Assembly (NCBI RefSeq): GCF_030063365.1
Contig: NZ_JASISY010000014.1
Coordinates: 1-64,000 of the forward strand
Direction: 5' to 3'
Length of the DNA stretch: 64,000 bases
Source: Cryobacterium sp. PH29-G1
Lineage (GTDB): Bacteria > Actinomycetota > Actinomycetes > Actinomycetales > Microbacteriaceae
Shown here: positions 18,405 to 25,904 of the stretch, one piece after another
Numbering within the stretch: position 1 is the stretch's first letter
Layout: every line of letters starts with the position of its first letter
The notes under the pieces: model-generated
The model's database searches: none
Told to the model about the DNA's origin: nothing
The model's input: only the letters and a program-made list of their open reading frames with translations
Program-made: the position numbers and the translations under genes

Positions 18405-19382
18405 TCAATCATGGAGGTAGTGTTCCAGCCGGGGAACACGCAGAAGCGCGAGGGCACGTTTTTCAATCTGTCGCACTCGTTCCCGCGTGACCCCCTGCCC
18501 CTCGGCGATCTGAGCCAGCGTGCGAGGCACCTCACCGTCGAGACCGAAATGCTCGGTGAGGATCGAGTACTCCCGGGCCGGCAGGGTGTCCATGCAGGAG
18601 ATGATGTCCGCACTCTGCAGGACCCCGGTGGCATATTCGTCGGGCTGCGGGAGGTCATCGTCAACGATCAGTTCCGAGATGTCCCCGGACCCCTCCTCCC
18701 CGACCGGTGTCTGCAAGGACACCGGTTCGCTGTCATACCGGAGCAGCCTCCTCACGTCCGCGGCCGAGATCTGGATGGCCTCAGCGACCTCCTCAACGAT
18801 GGGTTCCCGGTCGAGCGTGTTCGTGAGGTCGCGGCGGATCCGCTTGATCTTGTTGAGCTTCTCCGCGGTGTGCACCGGGATGCGGATCATGCGAGATTTG
18901 TCGGCGGTGCCGCGGTGGATGGACTGACGGATCCACCACGTCGCATAGGTGGAGAATTTGTAGCCGGTCATGAAATCGAACTTCTCGACCGCGCGTATCA
19001 GGCCCATGTTGCCGTCCTGGACAAGGTCCATGATCGGCGTCCCGCGGCCGGAGAAGTGTTTGGCGATACTGACCACCAGGCGCAGGTTCGCCTCAATGAA
19101 ATGATTCTTGGCCCGTTTCCCATCATGGACGAGCCACGCCAGCTCCCGAACCAAGACCTCGTCGGTGATGCCCTGAGCGACCTTCTCGGCGGCGAAGATA
19201 CCGACCTCGATCCGACGCGCGACATCCACCTCCTCCTCAGCGGTCAGAAGAGCGCTCTTGCCGATCTGGTGCAGGTAGTCTCCGAAGGCATCCGTCGACC
19301 CCCGCGCATAAGGCGCCGCGACCCGGGGACGGGCAGGCGAGGCCGGCGAGGAGATCACCGGAGCCTGAACGACAGCGCTCAC
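18405..19382 (-). CDS. RNA polymerase sigma factor, RpoD/SigB-like
   Basis: A 325-residue sigma-70 protein of the primary-like (group 1/2) type. Region 1.2 is DAFGDYLHQIGKSALLTAEEE, region 2 contains LRLVVSIAKHFSGRG and GYKFSTYATWWIRQSIHR, region 3 has RIPVHTAEKLNKIKRI, and region 4.2 has TLAQIAEGQGVTRERVRQIE. There is no long acidic N-terminal region 1.1, so a group 2 alternative sigma is likelier than the housekeeping one. Its GTG start overlaps the stop of the upstream small-protein gene (GTGA), so its synthesis is probably coupled to that gene. Confidence 0.93.
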   Translation of the reverse strand: MSAVVQAPVISSPASPARPRVAAPYARGSTDAFGDYLHQIGKSALLTAEEEVDVARRIEVGIFAAEKVAQGITDEVLVRELAWLVHDGKRAKNHFIEANLRLVVSIAKHFSGRGTPIMDLVQDGNMGLIRAVEKFDFMTGYKFSTYATWWIRQSIHRGTADKSRMIRIPVHTAEKLNKIKRIRRDLTNTLDREPIVEEVAEAIQISAADVRRLLRYDSEPVSLQTPVGEEGSGDISELIVDDDLPQPDEYATGVLQSADIISCMDTLPAREYSILTEHFGLDGEVPRTLAQIAEGQGVTRERVRQIEKRALALLRVPRLEHYLHD

Positions 19383-19626
19383 GTCGTCACCGCCCTGGCG
19401 ACGATGTGAGCGGCCGCCTGAGCGAAAGTGACCTCAGCACACTCCTCCAACGGACAAGCAAGACTCGTCGCTTCAAATGTGTTCCCCCCACGCGTTGAAT
19501 GTAGCCGAGGAGAACGGATGCCCCGTCATCGCCGGCCCTCGGCCCCCTCACCTGCCACGTTGCCGCGGAGACCGCGGCAATAACAACGTCACGGTGCTGA
19601 AATAAAGACACGTCCTGATCAGGCAT
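19379..19626 (-). pseudogene. Small protein family 'TEWRV', copy 3, frameshifted
   Basis: From an ATG with GGGGAGG five bases upstream, the frame encodes VIAAVSAATWQVRGPRAG then LLGYIQRVGG, matching the ISDTEWRVGD and LGYIEQRG blocks of the 610-849 protein. At a run of six G (19484-19489, minus strand) the matching frame shifts: one more G would continue NTFEATSLACPLEECAE and VTFAQAAAHIVARAV to a TGA that overlaps the sigma factor GTG. That overlap argues the restored frame is the real one. The tract may be a sequencing error, or a slippage site that tunes sigma factor translation. Confidence 0.6.
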
Positions 19627-19917
19627 GAACGCCTCCCCCTCAAAGTCAGAACCCCAGTTCACATACTAAATACACACCCGTCAAGAGCATTGACACCGCC
19701 CGCCGAAAAATGCTAGGACTTGATGCAAGGATGCCTCCCTCAGGTCTGAAGCGTTCGAGTCTGCCCCTAATACGAGGCAGCAGATTCACCATCTGCTGAG
19801 ACCGGCACCAGGGAAGGAACACCGTGAGGATTGAGGATTCCCAACCCGATCAGAGGACGCCCGCATCGTCGGCGCTGTATGACAAACGATCGTTCACAGG
19901 GATGCTCCCCCGCAGTC

Positions 19918-19963
19918 GGGACCTTCGGCCCTGTGACCGCCCGGACCCCGGTGATTAGATAAT
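19918..19963 (+). promoter_or_regulatory. DosR-like box with downstream -10
   Basis: GGGACCTTCGGCCC (19918-19931) is a palindrome near-identical to the one at 9060-9073. About 26 bases downstream is a -10-like GATAAT (19958-19963) reading towards the small protein gene at 20070. The spacing suits an activator bound just upstream of the -35 position. The box lies between two divergent transcripts, so it might also serve the sigma factor operon. Other parts of 19627-20069 show no gene with support. Confidence 0.4.
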
Positions 19964-20069
19964 TCCATGACGCTGAAACCCTCTCTCGCGGCGATCACAA
20001 CTGGCGTGAAGACTCACGGGTCAACGGCCTCACGCGTGGATACTCAACCAGAGAGGGAAATGCAACACC

Positions 20070-20333
20070 ATGAATACCAAAAACCGCACCACCAGAACCT
20101 CAACCGATGTGCAACTCACCCCGATCTCCAACACCGAATGGAGGGTGAGCGACGTGAGAGTGCCGTGGGACAGCGCCTTCTCCCTCATCGGCTTCATTAG
20201 TATGAACGCCGGCACATACGAGGTGTTCGAGTTCGGTGACCCCATGCGTACCTTCTTCGTCGGCTCCATGGCCAAAGCAGAATCGAAATTCGTGCAGCAC
20301 GCTGGCCGCCTCGACGAACGCCTTACCGTGTAG
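20070..20333 (+). CDS. Small protein family 'TEWRV', copy 4
   Basis: An 87-residue protein whose PISNTEWRVSD aligns with AISDTEWRVGD of the copies in the 1.1-kb repeats, followed by LIGFISMNAGTYEV and a C-terminal segment ending AESKFVQHAGRL. It is more divergent than the repeat copies but keeps the spacing of the conserved blocks. It is transcribed divergently from the sigma factor operon and followed by a short gene and a terminator. The function is unknown. Confidence 0.7.
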   Translation: MNTKNRTTRTSTDVQLTPISNTEWRVSDVRVPWDSAFSLIGFISMNAGTYEVFEFGDPMRTFFVGSMAKAESKFVQHAGRLDERLTV

Positions 20334-20372
20334 GCAATCCCCTACGTACCAATACGCGCCAAGAAAGTGACC

Positions 20373-20510
20373 ATGTCCCGCATCCACTCGCCGGCTGAAG
20401 ACTCCCCAGAACGTTGGAAGCACGTCATCGATCCGGCAGATAGTCAGTTGCTCCCAACACAACCCATCAAGATCATCCTTGAGCCAAACCCGCCACAGTC
20501 CGCCCGCTGA
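20373..20510 (+). CDS. Short hypothetical protein, 45 aa
   Basis: A 45-residue frame beginning MSRIHSPAEDSPERWKHVI, with an AAGAAAG site before the ATG, forty bases after the family copy 4 gene and directly ahead of a terminator. Position and codon use suggest a real second gene of a two-gene transcript. No homology is recognised and the length makes this uncertain. Confidence 0.4.
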   Translation: MSRIHSPAEDSPERWKHVIDPADSQLLPTQPIKIILEPNPPQSAR

Positions 20511-20530
20511 CCATCGCACCCATTCCTTCG

Positions 20531-20562
20531 CCACCACCGCCTCACGGGTGGGCTCTTTTTTC
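20531..20562 (+). terminator. Intrinsic terminator
   Basis: A short GC stem (CCACC...GGTGG) is followed by GCTCTTTTTT, a typical rho-independent terminator for the 20070-20510 transcript. Confidence 0.65.
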
Positions 20563-20625
20563 GTCTTCTTCGTCACAACATCAAGTGTCGTTATCACGGC
20601 ACCTTTCCCGCCAGACCCACGTCCA

Positions 20626-20696
20626 GCCCTCTCTGTCAACCTTGGATAAGGCACCGGGATGATCCCAGTGCCTTATCCAAGGTTGACAGAGAGGGC
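20626..20696. repeat. Perfect 29-bp inverted repeat
   Basis: Two perfect 29-base arms (20626-20654 and 20668-20696, inner part GGATAAGGCAC/GTGCCTTATCC) surround a 13-base centre that is itself nearly palindromic (GGGATGATCCC). The right arm abuts the surviving 3' part of the multicopper oxidase gene. There is no T-run, so it is not a standard terminator. It could be two abutted element ends left by excision or a recombination joint. Confidence 0.85.
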
Positions 20697-20849
20697 AACG
20701 GCGCACGCAAAGACACCGTCATCGTCCGCCCGAAAGAAACGGTCACGTTTGAATTTGACGCCGACAATCCGGGACAGTGGATCGCCCACTGCCACAACGC
20801 CTACCACGCCGAACGCGGCATGATCGGACTGTTCTCCTATGTGCGTTAG
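20694..20849 (+). pseudogene. Multicopper oxidase, 3' fragment
   Basis: The frame reads VIVRPKETVTFEFDADNPGQ, then HCHNAYHAERGMIGLFSYV and a TAG. The HCH, H and M residues are the type 1/3 copper ligands of the last cupredoxin domain. No start exists; the frame begins at the inverted repeat. It is the natural complement of the 5' oxidase fragment at 11157 and is in the same orientation, so the intervening 9 kb may have been inserted into one oxidase gene. Confidence 0.75.
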
Positions 20850-20916
20850 CGTGGCGACCCCAACGCCGGTCGCTAATTCGATCTGAATGTGTGTCGGTAT
20901 TATCCAGCTAGATCAG

Positions 20917-20935
20917 ATACCCCTAGAGGTATAAT
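20917..20935 (+). promoter_or_regulatory. CsoR-like operator over promoter
   Basis: ATACCCCTAGAGGTAT (20917-20932) closely matches the copper repressor CsoR operator core (ATACCCC..GGGGTAT). A consensus -10, TATAAT (20930-20935), overlaps its end, so bound repressor would block RNA polymerase. It precedes the SHOCT/oxidase/DUF302 genes. No csoR gene is in the window, so the regulator must act from elsewhere. Confidence 0.75.
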
Positions 20936-20968
20936 CAAGTGGTTACGAATTACGAGAGGAATCACATC

Positions 20969-21220
20969 ATGATGTGGGACAACGGAACGATGGGGTGGTC
21001 CTGGGGATTCGGTCTGATAGCTATTGCAGGCGTTGCCGTGCTCATTTATGTCATTGTTCGTTTACTGTCGAACAAATCCGCAAGCGATGACACGCGATCA
21101 GCTCCGAGGCAAGCTGATTCCGCCAGTGCTAGGCAAGTTCTTGAGGAGCGGTTCGCTCGGGGGGAGCTCACAGCAGAGCAGTTCCGTGATCAGCTGCGGG
21201 TGCTCGAGGAGGGCCGGTAG
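20969..21220 (+). CDS. SHOCT-domain membrane protein
   Basis: An 83-residue protein with one membrane helix (residues about 10-30, GLIAIAGVAVLIYVIVRLL) and a C-terminal SHOCT motif (LEERFARGELTAEQFRDQL). The ATG used follows GAGAGG; an upstream GTG at 20939 is less likely. It is the first gene after the CsoR-like operator and its stop overlaps the start of the multicopper oxidase by one base. Small SHOCT membrane proteins are frequent in copper operons, with no defined biochemical role. Confidence 0.8.
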   Translation: MMWDNGTMGWSWGFGLIAIAGVAVLIYVIVRLLSNKSASDDTRSAPRQADSASARQVLEERFARGELTAEQFRDQLRVLEEGR

Positions 21221-22746
21221 TGCCCGACCTTAGTCGCCGTAGTGCCCTGATCCTCGGCGGGGTGGGGATTGCAGGCACAGCTGTGGGCGGAACGGGTTTC
21301 TTCGTCAATCAACGGATCTCCTCGACGACGTCACCGACTATACCGTCCGGGAGCGACCTCGTCGAGCCCCCGGAGCTCCGAAGCGTCAGCGGTACTCTCA
21401 CCGTTGATCTCGAGTCTTCCCCCCAACAGGTGACCATTGCTGGTCGTGATGTGCGTGCGCTGAGTTACAACGGTGGCGTGCCCGGCCCCACACTGCGCGT
21501 TCGAGCGGGAGACACCCTCAGCGTCAGACTTCGCAATGGGCTGGCAGATCCGAGCAACCTGCACGTGCACGGCCTCCACGTTTCGCCTGAGAACAACAGC
21601 GACAACATGTTCGTCACCGTCGCAGCCGGCGACTCCTTTGATTACCAGTACGAATTGCCCGCCAATCACCCGCCGGGTGTCTACTGGTATCACCCGCACC
21701 ACCATGGTTTCGTGGCCGATCAGGTATTCGGCGGGCTTTACGGCGCCATCATCGTCGAAGACCCTGACCCTATCCTTGCCAGCCGGGAACGCGTCCTCGT
21801 CATTTCCGACATGACCCTCGATTCCACGGGAACAATTCCAGCGGCCACCGTGATGGAGAAAATGTCCGGACGCGAGGGGAACCTCGTCCTGGTCAACGGT
21901 CAACTCACCCCCAGTATGACTTCCCGCCCTGGTGAGCGGGAACGATGGCGCATCGTAAATGCCTGCGTGTCCCGCTACCTGCGGCTGCGCCTCGATGGGC
22001 AGCAGTTGTCCCTCCTCGGAATCGACTCCGGACGGTTCGAAGCCGCGCACGACGTCGACGAGGTCGTGCTGGCCCCGGGGAACCGGGCCGACCTTCTCGT
22101 CACCGGCACAGCCGGCACCTCCGTGCTGCGTGCCCACACCTATAATCGAGGCACTTCCGGCGGAATAATGATGGGAGGCGAAAGCTCCACTGCCGCCGCC
22201 GACGTCGCACTGGCCTCCTTTATCGTGACCGGTGACGATGTCGCGACAGTCGCCGCCATACCCGGCCAGCCCGTTCCACGTGACCTACGCACGGCTACCG
22301 TAACCGCTCGACGCGAGTTGATCTTCGCGATGGGAATGGGCGGGGATACGGGCGGCGGCATGGGCGGGGAAACGGGCAGTGGCATGGGTGGAGACATGAA
22401 TGGCGGCATGGGCGGGGGCATGATGTCAGCGACGATCAACGGCCAGGTATTCGAAGCCACCCGGGTCGACACGACCGTGCAATTCGACAGCGTGGAGGAC
22501 TGGTTGCTGACAAATACCAGCCCGCTCGATCACCCCATGCACCTGCACGTGTGGCCGATGCAGATCATTGAACAGTCAGGCCAGCCCGTCGAAACCATCA
22601 TGTGGCAGGACGTCGTGAACATCCCGGCACGCAGCACCGTGCGCGTACGTATCGCGTTTGACGACTTCAGCGGACGTACCGTGTACCACTGCCACATCCT
22701 TGACCACGAAGACAGCGGAATGATGGGAATCGTCACCGCAAGCTGA
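21220..22746 (+). CDS. Multicopper oxidase, copper-tolerance type
   Basis: A 508-residue exported copper oxidase, probably oxidising Cu(I) in the cell envelope. The N terminus has a Tat motif (SRRSALILGG). Copper ligands appear in LHVHGLHV, YWYHPHHHG, HPMHLHVWPM and YHCHILDHEDSGMM, covering all four conserved blocks. A Gly/Met-rich insert before the last domain (MGMGGDTGGGMGG and repeats, encoded about 22330-22425) resembles the copper-binding Met-rich segment of CueO. GTG start, overlapping the preceding stop. This is the intact counterpart of the broken oxidase at 11.2/20.7 kb. Confidence 0.93.
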   Translation: MPDLSRRSALILGGVGIAGTAVGGTGFFVNQRISSTTSPTIPSGSDLVEPPELRSVSGTLTVDLESSPQQVTIAGRDVRALSYNGGVPGPTLRVRAGDTLSVRLRNGLADPSNLHVHGLHVSPENNSDNMFVTVAAGDSFDYQYELPANHPPGVYWYHPHHHGFVADQVFGGLYGAIIVEDPDPILASRERVLVISDMTLDSTGTIPAATVMEKMSGREGNLVLVNGQLTPSMTSRPGERERWRIVNACVSRYLRLRLDGQQLSLLGIDSGRFEAAHDVDEVVLAPGNRADLLVTGTAGTSVLRAHTYNRGTSGGIMMGGESSTAAADVALASFIVTGDDVATVAAIPGQPVPRDLRTATVTARRELIFAMGMGGDTGGGMGGETGSGMGGDMNGGMGGGMMSATINGQVFEATRVDTTVQFDSVEDWLLTNTSPLDHPMHLHVWPMQIIEQSGQPVETIMWQDVVNIPARSTVRVRIAFDDFSGRTVYHCHILDHEDSGMMGIVTAS

Positions 22747-22792
22747 CATCAGCCGTAACCATCAGTGCAAGAAAATGAATTAGGAGAAACCA

Positions 22793-23215
22793 ATGAACTA
22801 CGCACACACCATCACCGTCTCGCTGCCCTACGAAGAAGCCGTCTCCAGGGTGCGGGAAGAACTTGCCAACCAAGGATTTGGCGTTCTTACCGAAATCGAC
22901 GTCCACGCGACCTTCGAAACGAAACTCGGCGTCGAAAGCGCGCACACACTCGGCGACTACCTGATCCTGGGTGCCTGCAACCCCGCCCTCGCCGAACAAG
23001 CACTCACCGCAGAGCCCGACATGGGCCTGCTGCTTCCGTGCAACGTCGTGATCCGACGAAGCCCGTCAGCGAATACCACCACGGTTCAAGCTATCAACCC
23101 ACAAACCATGGTCCAGCTCAGCAATTCCCCGGGAATACAGAACGTTGCTGATCAAGCCGATGAACGTCTTCTCGCCGCGCTAGCCGCTCTCCAAGGAGAA
23201 AACAACAGCAAGTAA
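22793..23215 (+). CDS. DUF302 family protein
   Basis: A 140-residue DUF302 protein (SLPYEEAVSRVREELANQGF, LGACNPALAEQAL, LLLPCNVVIRR). A strong TTAGGAG site precedes the ATG. DUF302 proteins are often encoded with copper or redox genes, and here it closes the CsoR-controlled set 46 bases after the oxidase. No biochemical function is established. The two cysteines (GACNP, LPCNV) are conserved positions that could bind metal. Confidence 0.88.
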   Translation: MNYAHTITVSLPYEEAVSRVREELANQGFGVLTEIDVHATFETKLGVESAHTLGDYLILGACNPALAEQALTAEPDMGLLLPCNVVIRRSPSANTTTVQAINPQTMVQLSNSPGIQNVADQADERLLAALAALQGENNSK

Positions 23216-23383
23216 CACGCGATCCGCTCCGCTAAAGCATGGTGAGGGCTTGTCGCTGAATCTGTGCAACGCGGCGCGCCGCAGCGCTCTTCCTGACACG
23301 AGAGCTGCGCCCATGCCGAACCTCGGAATAAGGATGTCCCCACCCCCGGCCGTGTTTGGCCGTTAGCCGCGCCGGTGCTCTAG

Positions 23384-23605
23384 TTAGCGTGCGAGCAACC
23401 GAGACCAGAATGATTCGGTCGGTTTTTCTTTCACGTGCCCGGCACATTGTTGGTTGCGCGGCCGACGGTCGGCGGAACAGACTGTGCGCCCGTCAAATTC
23501 ACCTTCGAACTCAACAGCATCGAACGTCGAAGAGCTGACCTTGCCGCCTGTGGCTTTGAGCATTGCGGTCGATTCACTACTGGTCAGCGTCTCCGCGCGA
23601 CCCAT
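23384..23605 (-). CDS. Small hypothetical protein, 73 aa
   Basis: A Ser/Thr/Glu-rich protein (AMLKATGGKVSSSTFDAVEF). The ATG overlaps the end of the upstream small gene by 22 bases, with AAAGTGAA before it, suggesting a two-gene operon. No domain is recognised. Bases 23216-23383 downstream contain no visible gene. Confidence 0.4.
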   Translation of the reverse strand: MGRAETLTSSESTAMLKATGGKVSSSTFDAVEFEGEFDGRTVCSADRRPRNQQCAGHVKEKPTESFWSRLLAR

Positions 23606-23802
23606 TTCACTTTGCAGTACGTCGTGCCATCAGGCCCGTCGTCGACGCTGTCGCCCAGCCACAAGCCGTGAAGGACCCGCCCTGTGCAATCCACCGGATC
23701 CTCAAGGACGGCGGGTAGCTGACCGCACCGATTCACGCTGACCAGAACGAAACCCGGCCACCGCGCAAATCGGCGTCGTAATGTCACGATCACTTTATTC
23801 AT
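23584..23802 (-). CDS. Small hypothetical protein, 72 aa
   Basis: A basic, beta-rich-looking protein (KVIVTLRRRFARWPGFVLVS, then GRVLHGLWLGDSV). The ATG is chosen because AAGGAG sits a few bases upstream. It leads the overlapping pair with the 73-aa gene. No family is recognised; function unknown. Confidence 0.45.
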   Translation of the reverse strand: MNKVIVTLRRRFARWPGFVLVSVNRCGQLPAVLEDPVDCTGRVLHGLWLGDSVDDGPDGTTYCKVKWVARRR

Positions 23803-24439
23803 ACAGCTCCTTGGACTACCCAGCTCTCTAAGTTTATGCAGTCGATAAGGAACAGCAATATCCCCAGTTCGACCACTCGTTTCTGTGACCAACAAAAACA
23901 CCAGCGAACGGATCTCCTGTCAGCGGACAGGAGAAACGGCCCATACGCGGCCATGGCGGAGCCCGTATACGGCCACTAGCCATTGGCCGCCAGTGGGCAG
24001 GCGGTATCCCCTCAGATAAAGACATCCGTCTCGAAAAATACGCCAGAACTCTCTTTCGTCGCCGCTTCCTGGCGTTCAGCCCGGTTGCGCTGATCGTCGT
24101 CAGCACCGTTCGGCGAGTGCCCATGAGTTTCCCTGCAATCACGGACCGGAATGGGTGCCAGCAGGCAGCGTGACCGACACTGGCCAACTAGGCGCGGCGG
24201 TTTCCATCCGCTCATCGTCACGCTGTCTGGGGTCGGATTCATGGCACTATCGATGCCCGAAAATGGACAGATTCGGTTGGCCGCCAGCGGGCCGTCGTAA
24301 TGGCCATGCGGCCGAAATGCGGCGATTCCCTATTGGCCGCCCGTGGACAGTTTTCGGTGTCCGCCGACAATCTCCCCAACAACACCGCCAGATAAATTCG
24401 AAAGCCCCAATAGTCGGCTCTAGCTGGTTGACTCTTACC
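23803..24439. repeat. Gene-free region with transposon-end-like repeats
   Basis: No gene is supported. The block TTGGCCGCC(A/C)GTGG or a close variant occurs three times (23983, 24277, 24333), and CTCCTGTC-AGCG-GACAGGAG (23914-23933) is an 8-bp inverted repeat. GGACAG and TGTCCGC words recur nearby. These features resemble the multiple terminal repeats of IS21-type elements, so I read the region as leftover element ends, without a transposase gene. Confidence 0.4.
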
Positions 24440-25306
24440 ATGAACGCCGCACTACTTTATCCTGCTGGCTACAACGCCGAGTTCCTTACGACTCGTCTGC
24501 CGCTTCCAGCCCCTCCCGCGGGAACCCTGATTCGTGAACTGCTCTACACACATTTCACCGTGCTCCTCGATCCCGCGCGGCGCCTCGCGATCGCGACCGG
24601 CGTCAACATCGACGGGAACCAGCTCGTTACCGTTGACCGTGGCGACGACTGGCACCTCGACTCGCGTATCCCGCTCTATGAACAGGCCGGGGAGGGCGTC
24701 TACGCCAGAAACGACCTCGACCGCGGACACCTCGTCCGGCGCCAAGACCCGATCTGGGGCGACACAACGACAGCCCGGCGAGCGAATTACGATACCTTCA
24801 CCTACACCAACGCCGCCCCCCAAGCCGGAGCCTTTAACCAATCGAAACAACTCTGGCTCGGCCTCGAGGACCACGTCCTCACCTATGCACGGACAAACGG
24901 TAACCGCATCAGTGTCTTCACCGCCCCCGTGCTCTCACCCCAGGACCCGACATATCGCGGCGTGAAGATCCCACAAGCGTTCTGGAAGATCGCGGCATGG
25001 ACCACGACCACAAAAGGCTCCACCGTTCTGCACGCTGCCGGGTTCGTCCTCGACCAAAGTCCACAGCTAGAAGACATCGACCTCGACACGGTCCGCGCTC
25101 CAGCCCGCATGTACGGTACTCCCCCACCGCTTGGACCGTACCGCACCTATCAAGTACCCATCGTCGACATCATCGACCTCACCGGGCTCAACCTGGCCGC
25201 CCTATCCGAAGCAGACGTCTACGCCCCAGCCCCAGCTATCCAGGAAGGCACCGACCGTCGAACACGCTGGGTCGAACTGGTCAACACAGCAGGAATCCAG
25301 CTCTAA
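24440..25306 (+). CDS. DNA/RNA non-specific endonuclease (NUC1)
   Basis: A 288-residue protein with the NUC1 active site NDLDRGHLVRRQDPIWG, in which the DRGH histidine is the general base and a downstream Asn-rich strand binds magnesium; the partner block is TNAAPQAGAFNQ. These enzymes cut DNA and RNA without sequence preference. No signal peptide or immunity gene is seen, so it is either cytosolic, exported by another route, or used as a lethal effector. The ATG at 24440 has no clear ribosome binding site and longer starts are possible. It is followed convergently by a resolvase gene. Confidence 0.8.
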   Translation: MNAALLYPAGYNAEFLTTRLPLPAPPAGTLIRELLYTHFTVLLDPARRLAIATGVNIDGNQLVTVDRGDDWHLDSRIPLYEQAGEGVYARNDLDRGHLVRRQDPIWGDTTTARRANYDTFTYTNAAPQAGAFNQSKQLWLGLEDHVLTYARTNGNRISVFTAPVLSPQDPTYRGVKIPQAFWKIAAWTTTTKGSTVLHAAGFVLDQSPQLEDIDLDTVRAPARMYGTPPPLGPYRTYQVPIVDIIDLTGLNLAALSEADVYAPAPAIQEGTDRRTRWVELVNTAGIQL

Positions 25307-25332
25307 ACCACACCGAATCGTCTACAGCCAGC

Positions 25333-25893
25333 TCAGTCCCCGGCGCGAAGGTAGACATAGACGGTTTCGCGGCTGATCCCAAACTCTCGAGCAAGCACAG
25401 ACTTCGGTACGCCAGCAGCAGCCTTCTCACGCAGCTCGACCGCGCGAGCCGTGTCCAGTGACGGGGTACGACCACGGTAAACGCCACGCTTCTTGGCCAG
25501 GGCAATACCCTCACGTTGACGTTCACGAATCAAAGACCGCTCAAACTCAGCAAACGCTCCCATGACGTTCAAAAGCAGGTTCGCCATCGCATTGTCATCG
25601 CCCGTGAAAGAGAGCTGCTCTTTCACGAACTCAACCCGAACCTTCTTCGCAGTCAATCGACGCACGATCGAGCGAAGATCATCGAGGTTGCGGGCCAGGC
25701 GGTCCATGGAATGCACGAGAACAGTGTCACCGTCCCTGACAAATTTGATCATCTCTTCCAGCTCGGGGCGATTCTTATCTTTGCCCGACGCCTGGTCCTC
25801 AAACACCCGATCGACATCGACGCCAGCAAGCTGACGGACGGTGTTCTGATCGAGAGTACTCACCCGCACATATCCAACTCGTTGACCCGTCAT
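25333..25893 (-). CDS. Serine recombinase (resolvase/invertase)
   Basis: A 186-residue small serine recombinase. The nucleophile is in GYVRVSTLDQN, the conserved arginines in VHSMDRLARNLDDL, the long E helix in AFAEFERSLIRERQREGI, and a C-terminal HTH is LAREFGISRETVYVYL. Size and order match resolvases of Tn3-type transposons or plasmids, which resolve multimers or cointegrates. A likely res site lies directly upstream. No Tn3 transposase is present in the window, so it may act in plasmid multimer resolution. Confidence 0.9.
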   Translation of the reverse strand: MTGQRVGYVRVSTLDQNTVRQLAGVDVDRVFEDQASGKDKNRPELEEMIKFVRDGDTVLVHSMDRLARNLDDLRSIVRRLTAKKVRVEFVKEQLSFTGDDNAMANLLLNVMGAFAEFERSLIRERQREGIALAKKRGVYRGRTPSLDTARAVELREKAAAGVPKSVLAREFGISRETVYVYLRAGD

Positions 25894-25904
25894 AAGGCTT
25901 TTCC

